Part shown: positions 54,055 through 61,819 of the stretch, piece by piece
Numbering within the stretch: the first letter of the stretch is position 1
Layout: the number at the start of each line of letters is the position of its first letter
Assembly (NCBI RefSeq): GCF_037190085.1
Contig: NZ_JBBCJO010000009.1
Location: 1 to 64,000, forward strand
Source: Gemmatimonas aurantiaca
GTDB taxonomy: Bacteria > Gemmatimonadota > Gemmatimonadetes > Gemmatimonadales > Gemmatimonadaceae
Reading direction: 5' to 3'
Length of the DNA stretch: 64,000 nucleotides
Notes under the pieces: model-generated
What the model was told of the DNA's origin: nothing
What the model saw: only the letters and a program-made list of their open reading frames with translations
Databases searched by the model: none
Translations under genes and position numbers: made by a program

Positions 54055-55698
54055 TCAGGATGCCTGTGACGGGGTATCATCGCCTGTTGGCAGCAACGGC
54101 AACCCCAGTTCCCGCAGGAATCCGTTGTGCGTGTTGCGCGCCCTCTGGATCTCCTTCTCGATCTGCAGGAGCGCCTGGCTTGTCGCCGCCAGATCGATTT
54201 CCTCCTCGGCCACCGCCGTGCTGATGTAGCGGGAGATGTTCAGGTTGAAATCATTCTTCCTGATTTCGTCCATCTCTACCCGCCGCGAATAGCGTGGCGC
54301 TTCCGTGCGGTGCTGGTACGTGTTGATGATGCTCGCAATGTGCTCGGGCCTGAGCTGGTTCTGACGCTTGCCCTTCTCGAAGTCCCCGGCAGCGTTGATG
54401 AACAGCACATCGTCCGGCTTCTTGCACTTCTTGAGCACCAGAATGCACACCGGAATACCGGTGGAGTAGAACAGATTCGCCGGCAGGCCAATCACGGTGT
54501 CGATGTGGCCGTCCTCGAGCAGCTTGGTGCGAATGCGCTCCTCGGCTCCGCCCCGGAACAGCACACCGTGCGGCAGGATGATGGCCATCACACCTTCGTC
54601 CTTCAGGTAGTGGAGGCCGTGCAATAGAAACGCGAAGTCGGCGGCCGACTTGGGCGCGAGACCATGACTCTTGAAGCGCACGTCGTCGCCCATGCTCTCG
54701 CCCGGGGTCCAGCGGTAGCTGAACGGCGGGTTGGCCACGATGGCATCAAAAAGCGGCTTCCGGGCCGGGTTCGGCTCGCGCAGCATGTCCCACTCGTTCT
54801 GCAGCGTGTCGCCGTGGAAGATCTCGAACTCGGTGTCCTTCACCCCGTGCAGCAGCATGTTCATGCGCGCCAGGTTGTAGGTCGTGATGTTCTTCTCCTG
54901 GCCAAAAATCCTGCCAATGGTGCCGCCCGCCTGGCTCATGCGCTTCCGCACATTGAGCAGGAGTGAGCCGGAACCGCATGCGAAGTCCATCACACTTTCC
55001 AGACGCTTCTTCGGGCCCGCCTCCGGCGCGTGGCTGTCCAGCGTGACAATGGCCGAAAGGATATCGGAGATCTGCTGCGGCGTGTAGAACTCGCCGGCCT
55101 TCTTGCCCGACCCAGCGGCAAACTGACCGATCAGATATTCGTACGCGTCACCCAGCGCATCGACGTCGGCGGAAAACTCGTTCAGCCCTTCGGCAATCTT
55201 CTGAATGACGGTGCAGAGCTTGGCGTTCCGCTCGGCGTAGGTCTTGCCGAGTTTGGGCGAACCCAGGTCGATCTCCGAGAACAGCCCCTGAAAGGTGCTT
55301 TCGAACGATTCCGTCTCGATGTATTCGAAGCCCCTTTGCAGCGTTTTCAGCAGCTCGGCGTTCTGGGTGCGGGCCATGTTGGCGACGCTGCTCCAGAGGT
55401 GCTCCGGCTTGATGACATAGTGCACCTTGCGCCGCATCTGCTTTTCGAACTCCGGGATGTCGTCCCGGTTGTTCGCATACCACAACTCCAGCGGCACCTT
55501 GCGGGCATCGCCGCCGGTGTCGGGGTAGTCCTTGCCCAGTTCCTTCCTCGCTGCCGTCTCGTAGTTGTCCGAGAGGTAGCGCAGGAACAGAAACGACAGC
55601 ATGTAGTCGCGAAAATCGTCCGCATCCATCGCCCCGCGCAGATCATCGGCGATCTTCCAGAGGGTGTTGCCCAACTGCTTCTGATTGGCCTCGGTCAT
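54055..55698 (-). CDS. hsdM: Type I restriction-modification DNA methyltransferase subunit
   Basis: The protein has 547 residues. N6-adenine methyltransferase marks: SAM site [13 protein letters not shown] and catalytic NPPF in [12 protein letters not shown]. The N-terminal helical domain ([36 protein letters not shown]) is the HsdM type. With HsdS it methylates, with HsdR it cleaves. Start ATGA overlaps the rhuM stop by 4 nt. Confidence 0.94.
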   Translation of the reverse strand: MTEANQKQLGNTLWKIADDLRGAMDADDFRDYMLSFLFLRYLSDNYETAARKELGKDYPDTGGDARKVPLELWYANNRDDIPEFEKQMRRKVHYVIKPEHLWSSVANMARTQNAELLKTLQRGFEYIETESFESTFQGLFSEIDLGSPKLGKTYAERNAKLCTVIQKIAEGLNEFSADVDALGDAYEYLIGQFAAGSGKKAGEFYTPQQISDILSAIVTLDSHAPEAGPKKRLESVMDFACGSGSLLLNVRKRMSQAGGTIGRIFGQEKNITTYNLARMNMLLHGVKDTEFEIFHGDTLQNEWDMLREPNPARKPLFDAIVANPPFSYRWTPGESMGDDVRFKSHGLAPKSAADFAFLLHGLHYLKDEGVMAIILPHGVLFRGGAEERIRTKLLEDGHIDTVIGLPANLFYSTGIPVCILVLKKCKKPDDVLFINAAGDFEKGKRQNQLRPEHIASIINTYQHRTEAPRYSRRVEMDEIRKNDFNLNISRYISTAVAEEEIDLAATSQALLQIEKEIQRARNTHNGFLRELGLPLLPTGDDTPSQAS

Positions 55699-56705
55699 GA
55701 CTTCGCGCGTCGCTTGATGGTGTGCTCCAGGGCCTCGAGGTCGGCCGCGTCCTGCTGGTCGGCCGCCTGGGCCTCGCGTGTTCTGCGCTCCTGGTCGAAC
55801 GCGAGATACAGCTCGCCCGTGCGCGCCTCCATCTGGTCGTGACTGATGGAGCCCGCGTGGGTGAGCAGCGGGAATCCGTTGGAGCTGATGATCTGATCCA
55901 CGTTCTGCTTCCAGAATGCCATGCGCGTTTGCTGCTTGCTCTTGGCGCGCAGCTCGGCGGTTTCGAGAAAGATGACCACCAGCCGGTTCAGGGTATCGAT
56001 CTCGTCTTCGGTCAGGTAGTTCTTCGCGACGATGATATCGGTCTTGCGCACCTTGTCGCCCTTCCAGGTGAGCAGACCAAAGTGCCGGTCGGCCGGATTC
56101 GCGCGGGTCGTGACCAGTTCGGCGGCGGTGCGCTGGGTCACGGCATAGATGAGCAGAGTCTGCACGGTGGCGAAGAACTGCTGCGTGGCCGAATCGGTCC
56201 TGTCGTAGTCGCTGGACAGTGCGAAGAGATCGCGCACCTTCTGGTAGAAGCGCTTTTCCGAGGCCCGGATGTCCCGGATGCGCTCCAACATCTCGTCGAA
56301 GAAGTCCGGGCGGCCGTCCGGATTCTTGAGGCGTTCGTCGTCCATGACGAAGCCCTTGACGAGGTATTCCTTGAGGACGGTGGACGCCCAGCGGCGGAAC
56401 TGCACCCCGCGCGGTGAGCGCACGCGGTAGCCCACGGCGAGAATGGCGTCGAGATGGTAGAGCGTGACCGGGCGCTGCACCTCGCGGGTGCCCTCGATTT
56501 GAACTACCGAGGATTCCTCGGTAGTTGCGGTCCGGTTCAGTTCACCATCCCCGAAGATGTTCTTGAGATGCAGTCCGACGTTGTCGGCGCTGACATTGAA
56601 CAGCTCCGCCATTTCACGCTGAGTCAGCCATACAGTGTCGTCCTTCGCCCGCAACCTGATCTGACTGCGCCCATCGTCCGTGGTGTAGAGAATCAGGTCG
56701 TTCAT
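55695..56705 (-). CDS. rhuM: RhuM-family protein inside the restriction operon
   Basis: The protein has 336 residues. RhuM pattern: VWLTQREMAELFNVSADNVGLHLKNIFGDGEL, LDAILAVGYRVRSPRGVQFRRWA, and a Fic-like helical C-terminus. Named for a Salmonella virulence-associated gene, these are often found within type I and other defence operons and are of unknown function. The gene overlaps hsdS and hsdM by 4 nt each. Confidence 0.9.
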   Translation of the reverse strand: MNDLILYTTDDGRSQIRLRAKDDTVWLTQREMAELFNVSADNVGLHLKNIFGDGELNRTATTEESSVVQIEGTREVQRPVTLYHLDAILAVGYRVRSPRGVQFRRWASTVLKEYLVKGFVMDDERLKNPDGRPDFFDEMLERIRDIRASEKRFYQKVRDLFALSSDYDRTDSATQQFFATVQTLLIYAVTQRTAAELVTTRANPADRHFGLLTWKGDKVRKTDIIVAKNYLTEDEIDTLNRLVVIFLETAELRAKSKQQTRMAFWKQNVDQIISSNGFPLLTHAGSISHDQMEARTGELYLAFDQERRTREAQAADQQDAADLEALEHTIKRRAKS

Positions 56706-57943
56706 ACGTCAGCGTTCATCGGGGATGGAAAAAGCTGCTGCATGAGGCCGCGCTTGTGACGCTTGAGGGTCTCCAGCTTCTTGGTCTCGGCGGTGATCAG
56801 GGCGTCGAGGCTGCTGAGACACGAGGCGATGCGCTGCTGTTCGGCCACGCGAGGGTGCGAAATGGGGATGCGATCCAGCATTGCCTTGTTCAGCTTCGGC
56901 TGAGCCATTCCCGTGAGGTAATCGTCAAGCTTGATCGAGTTGAGATAGACCTCGACGAACTTCTGCGAGCAGACGTGTTCAAATCTCAGAACGTGGGCGT
57001 GATTGTTCACCCATGTCTTTCCGGAGATTGAGAATGCAATTGGGTTGGTTCTCGCAACTAAGTTGGCCCCGTCCTCAGAAACGCACAGCAAGTCCTCATC
57101 AAAGAGGAAACCTTCGACGTAATCAACAACACCCGACGCTCCATAGTATGGAACTTCACCCGCCTTTCTGGAGCTCGAGGTAATTGGAACACGCCTGTTG
57201 TCGAGATTCTCCGCAATCTCGCCAAGCAGCTTCTCCTGCCAATACCCGTCGTTCTGGAATTCGGGGAAGCGAAGTCGGGGTTGGCTTTCCCCTTCGCGGG
57301 GGAACAGTTGCTGCATCAGCCCCTTCTTGTGGGTCTTGAGCGCGTCCACTTTCCGCGCTTGCGCCGCGATCAGCTCATCCGCCGAACTCAGGCACTCAGC
57401 TATTTTTTGTTGTTCGGCGGGGGATGGGAGTGCGACCATACACTCCAGAAACGTGTCAACTTGGATGCGCTTCGCCTTTCGGCTACCGTCCGCGGCTTCG
57501 CCGACTCTCTCGTAGAACGCCTTTCGTTTGACATACTCCAGCAGGAACACCGGATTCATGCCTCTGGAGATATCGAAGGACGGTAAGTCCACCGTTGATT
57601 CGAAGCCGTCCAAGTGCTTTGGAACGATGCCGAATGCTTGATTCAGAAAATCGAGCTTGCTGTAGATGAATTGTCCGGCTTTCCGACGATAGTACTGCGT
57701 ATTCACACTTCCCTGAGTGGCCTCGTGTTTCTCGAAGACGCCGTTTCCCCAGAGTTTGACTGTGATCTTTTTGGCGACGTCCCCCTTGCTTCCAGCGAGG
57801 CGGCTTTCGGTGAGGAAACGACCCAATCGTTCCTCCGTCCATCCCTCAGCCCCCCGAAACTCCGGAAACCGCAGCCTCGGCACCAACGCAACCTTGCCGT
57901 CGCTCTTCGCATCAGCGGCCTTCTTCTTACTGCTCATACGCAC
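56702..57943 (-). CDS. hsdS: Type I restriction-modification specificity subunit
   Basis: The protein has 413 residues. Two target-recognition domains are separated by a central conserved helix (EQQKIAECLSSADELIAAQARKVDALKTHKKGLMQQLFP) that recurs at the C-terminus (EQQRIASCLSSLDALITAETKKLETLKRHKRGLMQQLFP). Each domain reads half of the bipartite target. It overlaps the end of hsdR by 17 nt and the start of rhuM by 4 nt. The near-repeats are sites for domain shuffling. Confidence 0.93.
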   Translation of the reverse strand: MRMSSKKKAADAKSDGKVALVPRLRFPEFRGAEGWTEERLGRFLTESRLAGSKGDVAKKITVKLWGNGVFEKHEATQGSVNTQYYRRKAGQFIYSKLDFLNQAFGIVPKHLDGFESTVDLPSFDISRGMNPVFLLEYVKRKAFYERVGEAADGSRKAKRIQVDTFLECMVALPSPAEQQKIAECLSSADELIAAQARKVDALKTHKKGLMQQLFPREGESQPRLRFPEFQNDGYWQEKLLGEIAENLDNRRVPITSSSRKAGEVPYYGASGVVDYVEGFLFDEDLLCVSEDGANLVARTNPIAFSISGKTWVNNHAHVLRFEHVCSQKFVEVYLNSIKLDDYLTGMAQPKLNKAMLDRIPISHPRVAEQQRIASCLSSLDALITAETKKLETLKRHKRGLMQQLFPSPMNADV

Positions 57944-60900
57944 TCAACCCCGAGATCTCGCGCACCTGCGCACGCTTGGTGAGCAGCGGATACAGGTCCG
58001 CCATCAGGCCCAGTTCGGCGTCCTTGCGCGCCTTCCAGCCAAGATCGAGCGGCGCAAACAAGTCGCCAAGTCGCTCGGCATCAAAAATCATTCGCTCCAA
58101 CGTACCGTCGACAAATTTCTGCAGCTCGTCAGCGGTGAGCCCGTGCTTCTCTGCCAACGCCGCAACTTCCGCCACGCTCTTCTCCACCTTAAAGCGAGCA
58201 TAACCCTCGCGGATGGCGGGTTCGCTCAACCCCTCCCCCGCTTTGAGCGTGCCGATGTAGGCCGCAATGTCCTCACGCTCGTCCATGAACTTGGCGTCCG
58301 AGCTGATGAGGCCAATGAGCTGCTCGCGGGTCATCTTCGACCTGCTTGGCCCTTGCGCCGAATAGCGGGCAATAAGACCCATGATGTAGTCGTAGTCGAT
58401 GACCGCCGAGGCGAACAGCACGAACTCGAAGTCGAGCTGGTCGGCAGTTGTGGAACCGGCGTTGTCATCGCCCCGGGCCTTGCCCTGCTGCTCGCGCAGA
58501 CGCTGCGCCGTCTCCAGATACGCGCCCTTGAAACCACGATGCTGGGCATCCGGCAGCACCTGCTCGATGGCGACCTTGTCGCCGTCCGTGAGGTCGGTGT
58601 ACTGGTCAAGCTGCGTCTTGAGCCGCTGCACTTCCTTGAAGCGCTCGATGAACACGGCACGCGCGGCGTCGCCCCTGAGATTGGGCACCGCCTCGGGCGC
58701 GGTTTCGAGCCCCTGTGACTTCATGAAGTTGTCGAGCTGCTGCACGGCGGCCTGCAGCTTCCCGATGACCACCGGCGCCTTGTCCACCAACCAGATTTCC
58801 CGCGCCTGCTGGCTGGTCTGCTCGCCGGAGAACAGCGCGATGGCGGCGTCCACGGCGTCCTGCTGCTGGCGGAAGTCGAGAATGTTGCCGTACGGCTTAC
58901 TGCCGTTCAGCACACGATTCGTGCGCGAGAAGGCCTGAATGAGCCCGTGATGCTTCAGATTCTTGTCGACGTACAGCGTGTTGAGATACTTGGAATCGAA
59001 GCCCGTCAGCAGCATGTCCACCACGATGGTGATGTCGATCTTCTGCGCGTGCGGGAAGTCGCTATTGGGCCACTGCTGGTCCTTGATGCGCTTCTGCACG
59101 TCCTGGTAGTACAGATCGAATTCCCCAATGGCGTGATTCGTGCCATATCGCGCGTTGTACTCGACGAGAATGTTCTTCAGCGCGGCTTTCTTGCCCTCGG
59201 GGTCCTGCTCGTTGTCGATCTTCTCCTGCGGCAGGTCTTCCTGAATCTGCTGCACATCCCGGTCGCCCTCGGCGGGCGGCGAAAAGACGCAGGCAATGTT
59301 GAGCGGCGTCCACTCGGGGTCCGCGGCCTGCCGCTCCACCTGCATGATCCTGAACAGGCCGTAGTACTCGATGGCATCGTTGATGGACGCCGTGGCGAGA
59401 ATGGCATTGAAGCGGCGTCCGGCGGTGGCGGTGTCGTGCTTGGCCAGAATGGCCTCGATGACCGCGCGCTTGGCGATGCCTTCGCCCGGCTTGGGCGCCT
59501 TCTTTCCTGCCTCTTCCCGGGGCTTGAAGTAATCCACGTGGAAACGCAGGACGTTCCCGTCCTCAATGGCGTTCGTGATGGTGTAGGCGTGGAGCCGCTT
59601 CTGGAACAGGTCCTCCGTGGTGCGCATGGAGGCCGTGTTGTCCTCGATCTTCTGCAGGCTGGCGTTTTCGTCGAAGATGGGCGTGCCGGTAAAGCCAAAG
59701 AGCTGGGCCCTGGGGAAAAACTCCTTGATCGCCTGGTGATTGTCGCCGAACTGCGAGCGGTGGCATTCGTCGAAAATGAAAACGATGCGTTTGTCCTGCA
59801 GCGGCTCCAGGAGTTCCTTGTACGTGGGCTGGTCGTTTCGCTTCCGCTGTCGGTTGCGCTTGCTGTCGGCATCCAGCGCGAGACCGAGCTTCTGAATGGT
59901 GGTGACAATCACCTTGTCGGCGTAGTCCTCCGAGCGCAGACGACGCACGAGGGCAGCGGTGTTGGTGTTTTCCTCCACGCTGCCTTCCTGGAACCGGTTG
60001 AACTCCTCGCGCGTCTGGCGGTCGAGGTCCTTGCGGTCCACCACGAACAGGCACTTGTGAATGTGCTCATTCTGCTTGAGCAACGTGGACGCCTTGAACG
60101 ACGTCAGCGTCTTGCCACTGCCGGTGGTGTGCCAGATGAATCCGTTGCCGGCGTTGTCCTCGATGCACTGCATGATCTGCTGCACCGCATAGACCTGATA
60201 CGGCCGCATGATCATGAGCTTCTGCTCACTCTGAATGAGCACCATGTAGCGGCTGAGGGTCTTGCCCAGTGCGCACTTCCCGAGGAAGCGGGCGGCGAAG
60301 TCGTCGAGGTGGGTGATCTTTTTGTTCGCCTCGTCGGCGAACTCGTAGATGGGCAGGAAGCGTTCGTCGGCGTTGAACGCGAAGTGGCGGGTGTTGTTGT
60401 TGGCGAAGTACCAGGTGCGGTGACGATTGCTGACGATGAAGAGCTGGAGGAAGCACAGCAGCGTCTTCGTGTAGCCGTTGCCGGGATCGTTCTTGTACTC
60501 GACGATCTGCTCCATGGCGCGGCGCGGGTTGATGCCGAGCGTCTTGAGCTCGACCTGCACGCAGGGCACCCCGTTGATGAGCAGCAGGACGTCGTAGCGG
60601 TGGTGACTGTTGTCCGTGTTGATGCGAAGCTGGTTGATGACCTCGAAGGAGTTCTTGCACCAGTCCTTGAGGTTGACCAGCGAGTAGTTCAGCGGCGTGC
60701 CATCATCGCGGGTGAACGCATTGATCTCCCGCAGGGTTTTCGCGGCCATGAAGACATCGGCAGTGACGATTTCGTCGAGCAGGCGCGCAAATTCGCTGTC
60801 GGTGAGGCGCACACGATTGAGGGCCTCGAACTTCTCGCGGAAGTTGCGCTCCAGCGCCGCGCGGTCGCGGATATCCTGACGATACGTGTATTTCAGGTTC

Positions 60901-61013
60901 TGGAGCGTGCCGATGAACCCGTATTCGATGGTGCCCTCGCGGACGACGGCGGGCGCTGCACCGACAGGAGCGGCGCTGGCTGGCGTGTCATTGCTGTCAG
61001 AAAGGCTGTACAT
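57927..61013 (-). CDS. hsdR: Type I restriction endonuclease subunit
   Basis: The protein has 1028 residues. The N-terminal nuclease (PD-D/ExK) part has GVPCVQVELKTLG; the Walker A is WHTTGSGKTLTS, motif II is FIFDECHRSQFGD, and other SF2 motifs (GFTGTPIF, DMLLTGFDSKYL) follow, with a helical C-terminus for complex binding. It is the first gene of the operon. It cuts DNA lacking the methyl mark at a distance from the target after translocation. Confidence 0.95.
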   Translation of the reverse strand: MYSLSDSNDTPASAAPVGAAPAVVREGTIEYGFIGTLQNLKYTYRQDIRDRAALERNFREKFEALNRVRLTDSEFARLLDEIVTADVFMAAKTLREINAFTRDDGTPLNYSLVNLKDWCKNSFEVINQLRINTDNSHHRYDVLLLINGVPCVQVELKTLGINPRRAMEQIVEYKNDPGNGYTKTLLCFLQLFIVSNRHRTWYFANNNTRHFAFNADERFLPIYEFADEANKKITHLDDFAARFLGKCALGKTLSRYMVLIQSEQKLMIMRPYQVYAVQQIMQCIEDNAGNGFIWHTTGSGKTLTSFKASTLLKQNEHIHKCLFVVDRKDLDRQTREEFNRFQEGSVEENTNTAALVRRLRSEDYADKVIVTTIQKLGLALDADSKRNRQRKRNDQPTYKELLEPLQDKRIVFIFDECHRSQFGDNHQAIKEFFPRAQLFGFTGTPIFDENASLQKIEDNTASMRTTEDLFQKRLHAYTITNAIEDGNVLRFHVDYFKPREEAGKKAPKPGEGIAKRAVIEAILAKHDTATAGRRFNAILATASINDAIEYYGLFRIMQVERQAADPEWTPLNIACVFSPPAEGDRDVQQIQEDLPQEKIDNEQDPEGKKAALKNILVEYNARYGTNHAIGEFDLYYQDVQKRIKDQQWPNSDFPHAQKIDITIVVDMLLTGFDSKYLNTLYVDKNLKHHGLIQAFSRTNRVLNGSKPYGNILDFRQQQDAVDAAIALFSGEQTSQQAREIWLVDKAPVVIGKLQAAVQQLDNFMKSQGLETAPEAVPNLRGDAARAVFIERFKEVQRLKTQLDQYTDLTDGDKVAIEQVLPDAQHRGFKGAYLETAQRLREQQGKARGDDNAGSTTADQLDFEFVLFASAVIDYDYIMGLIARYSAQGPSRSKMTREQLIGLISSDAKFMDEREDIAAYIGTLKAGEGLSEPAIREGYARFKVEKSVAEVAALAEKHGLTADELQKFVDGTLERMIFDAERLGDLFAPLDLGWKARKDAELGLMADLYPLLTKRAQVREISGLSAYEQ

Positions 61014-61181
61014 GATGATCGAATATTGCGTGCAACGTGCGACGCTGTACAGCGCAGCATCGTGGGACGACGGAGGGGCGTCTCAACGCAACGCCGCCGG
61101 ACCCTGAAGGCTCCGGCGGCGTTTGACGTGCTACGCGGACAACGTCGCCCACCGCCATATCTGCGCACCGAAAACCACCGA

Positions 61182-61229
61182 AACTGTCGCGTAAGGGACG
61201 AAGTTCCGCCATCATAACTGTCGCGACAG
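61182..61229. repeat. Direct repeats AACTGTCGCG with a 12-bp palindrome
   Basis: AACTGTCGCG occurs at 61182-61191 and 61216-61225. The second copy is part of the perfect palindrome CTGTCGCGACAG (61218-61229). It lies about 170-215 bp upstream of the hsdR start and may be an operator or the end of an old mobile element. Confidence 0.5.
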
Positions 61230-61619
61230 AGTATGTAGGTGAACAGCAATACAATAGTGCCGCGTGAGGGCGCGCCGGAAGTCGCTCTTCTCACGGATTG
61301 CCGACGCTGTCGATCCCGGTCCGACTCGCAAGCTGCTGGACGCCATCGGGCCGGAACTCCTCGCGGGGGTACCGCATCATCCCGCAGCCGATTCTGAGAG
61401 CCGCCGAAGGCGGTCGTGCGGAGTATCGACAAGTGCCTCGCGGACGAGAAACCCGAGCGTGTTCGCTTCATACTGGAGTGGATTTTGATCCCGGCGGACG
61501 AGGGCGCGCCCCACCGGCGGCACCGGGCTCCGCGTTGCGGCTGGGTTGAGTCGCGTCGGCAGGCCTCGTCGCTCATCATGAGGCCACCATGCCTGTGGAG
61601 GCGGGCGGGCATTCACTCG

Positions 61620-61817
61620 CGAGCCCTCGAAGGGCACGGAGGACGTCGAATTAACCACCCGCGCTGGGTGTCGTGGACAACACCGAACAGACTATGGAAC
61701 CTTCTGGGTAACTTGTCCCCAGCGGAGCACGAAACGCAGTATCAACTGGCCCTATCTTCGGACTTGGCCGAAGTGGGATTCAACTAACTGAGTCCCCGGA
61801 GAACCCGGGGCGGTTCA
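61620..61817 (+). mobile_element. IS3-family remnant: transposase tail and right terminal repeat
   Basis: A frame ending at 61787 has the typical IS3 OrfB C-terminus (RLWNLLGNLSPAEHE, cf. the usual RxHSALGYLSPxEFE). It is followed at 61791-61817 by a terminal inverted repeat whose reverse complement begins TGAACCGCCCCGGG, the common IS3-family end. The rest of the element is missing or scrambled, so it is a non-mobile relic. It ends 2 bp before the ATG of the next gene. The left limit is approximate. Confidence 0.7.
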
Positions 61818-61819
61818 GG

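Larger units (their letters stand above)
61014..61819. other. Intergenic stretch upstream of hsdR
   Basis: It contains the hsdR promoter region with the direct repeats AACTGTCGCG, and toward the right the tail and terminal inverted repeat of a degraded IS3-family element. Between 61260 and 61600 there are only broken reading frames (for example a GTG-start frame encoding MRARRKSLFSRIADAVDPGP) that I cannot assign. Confidence 0.55.

Noticed and set aside
58947..61217. Long plus-strand reading frame (756 codons) opposite hsdR
   Set aside because: Antisense to all HsdR motifs. Val/Leu/Arg-rich composition is the mirror of the real gene.
61264..61488. GTG-start frame MRARRKSLFSRIADAVDPGP
   Set aside because: Short, turns into an Arg/Ser-rich nonsense frame, and lies in a scrambled IS region.
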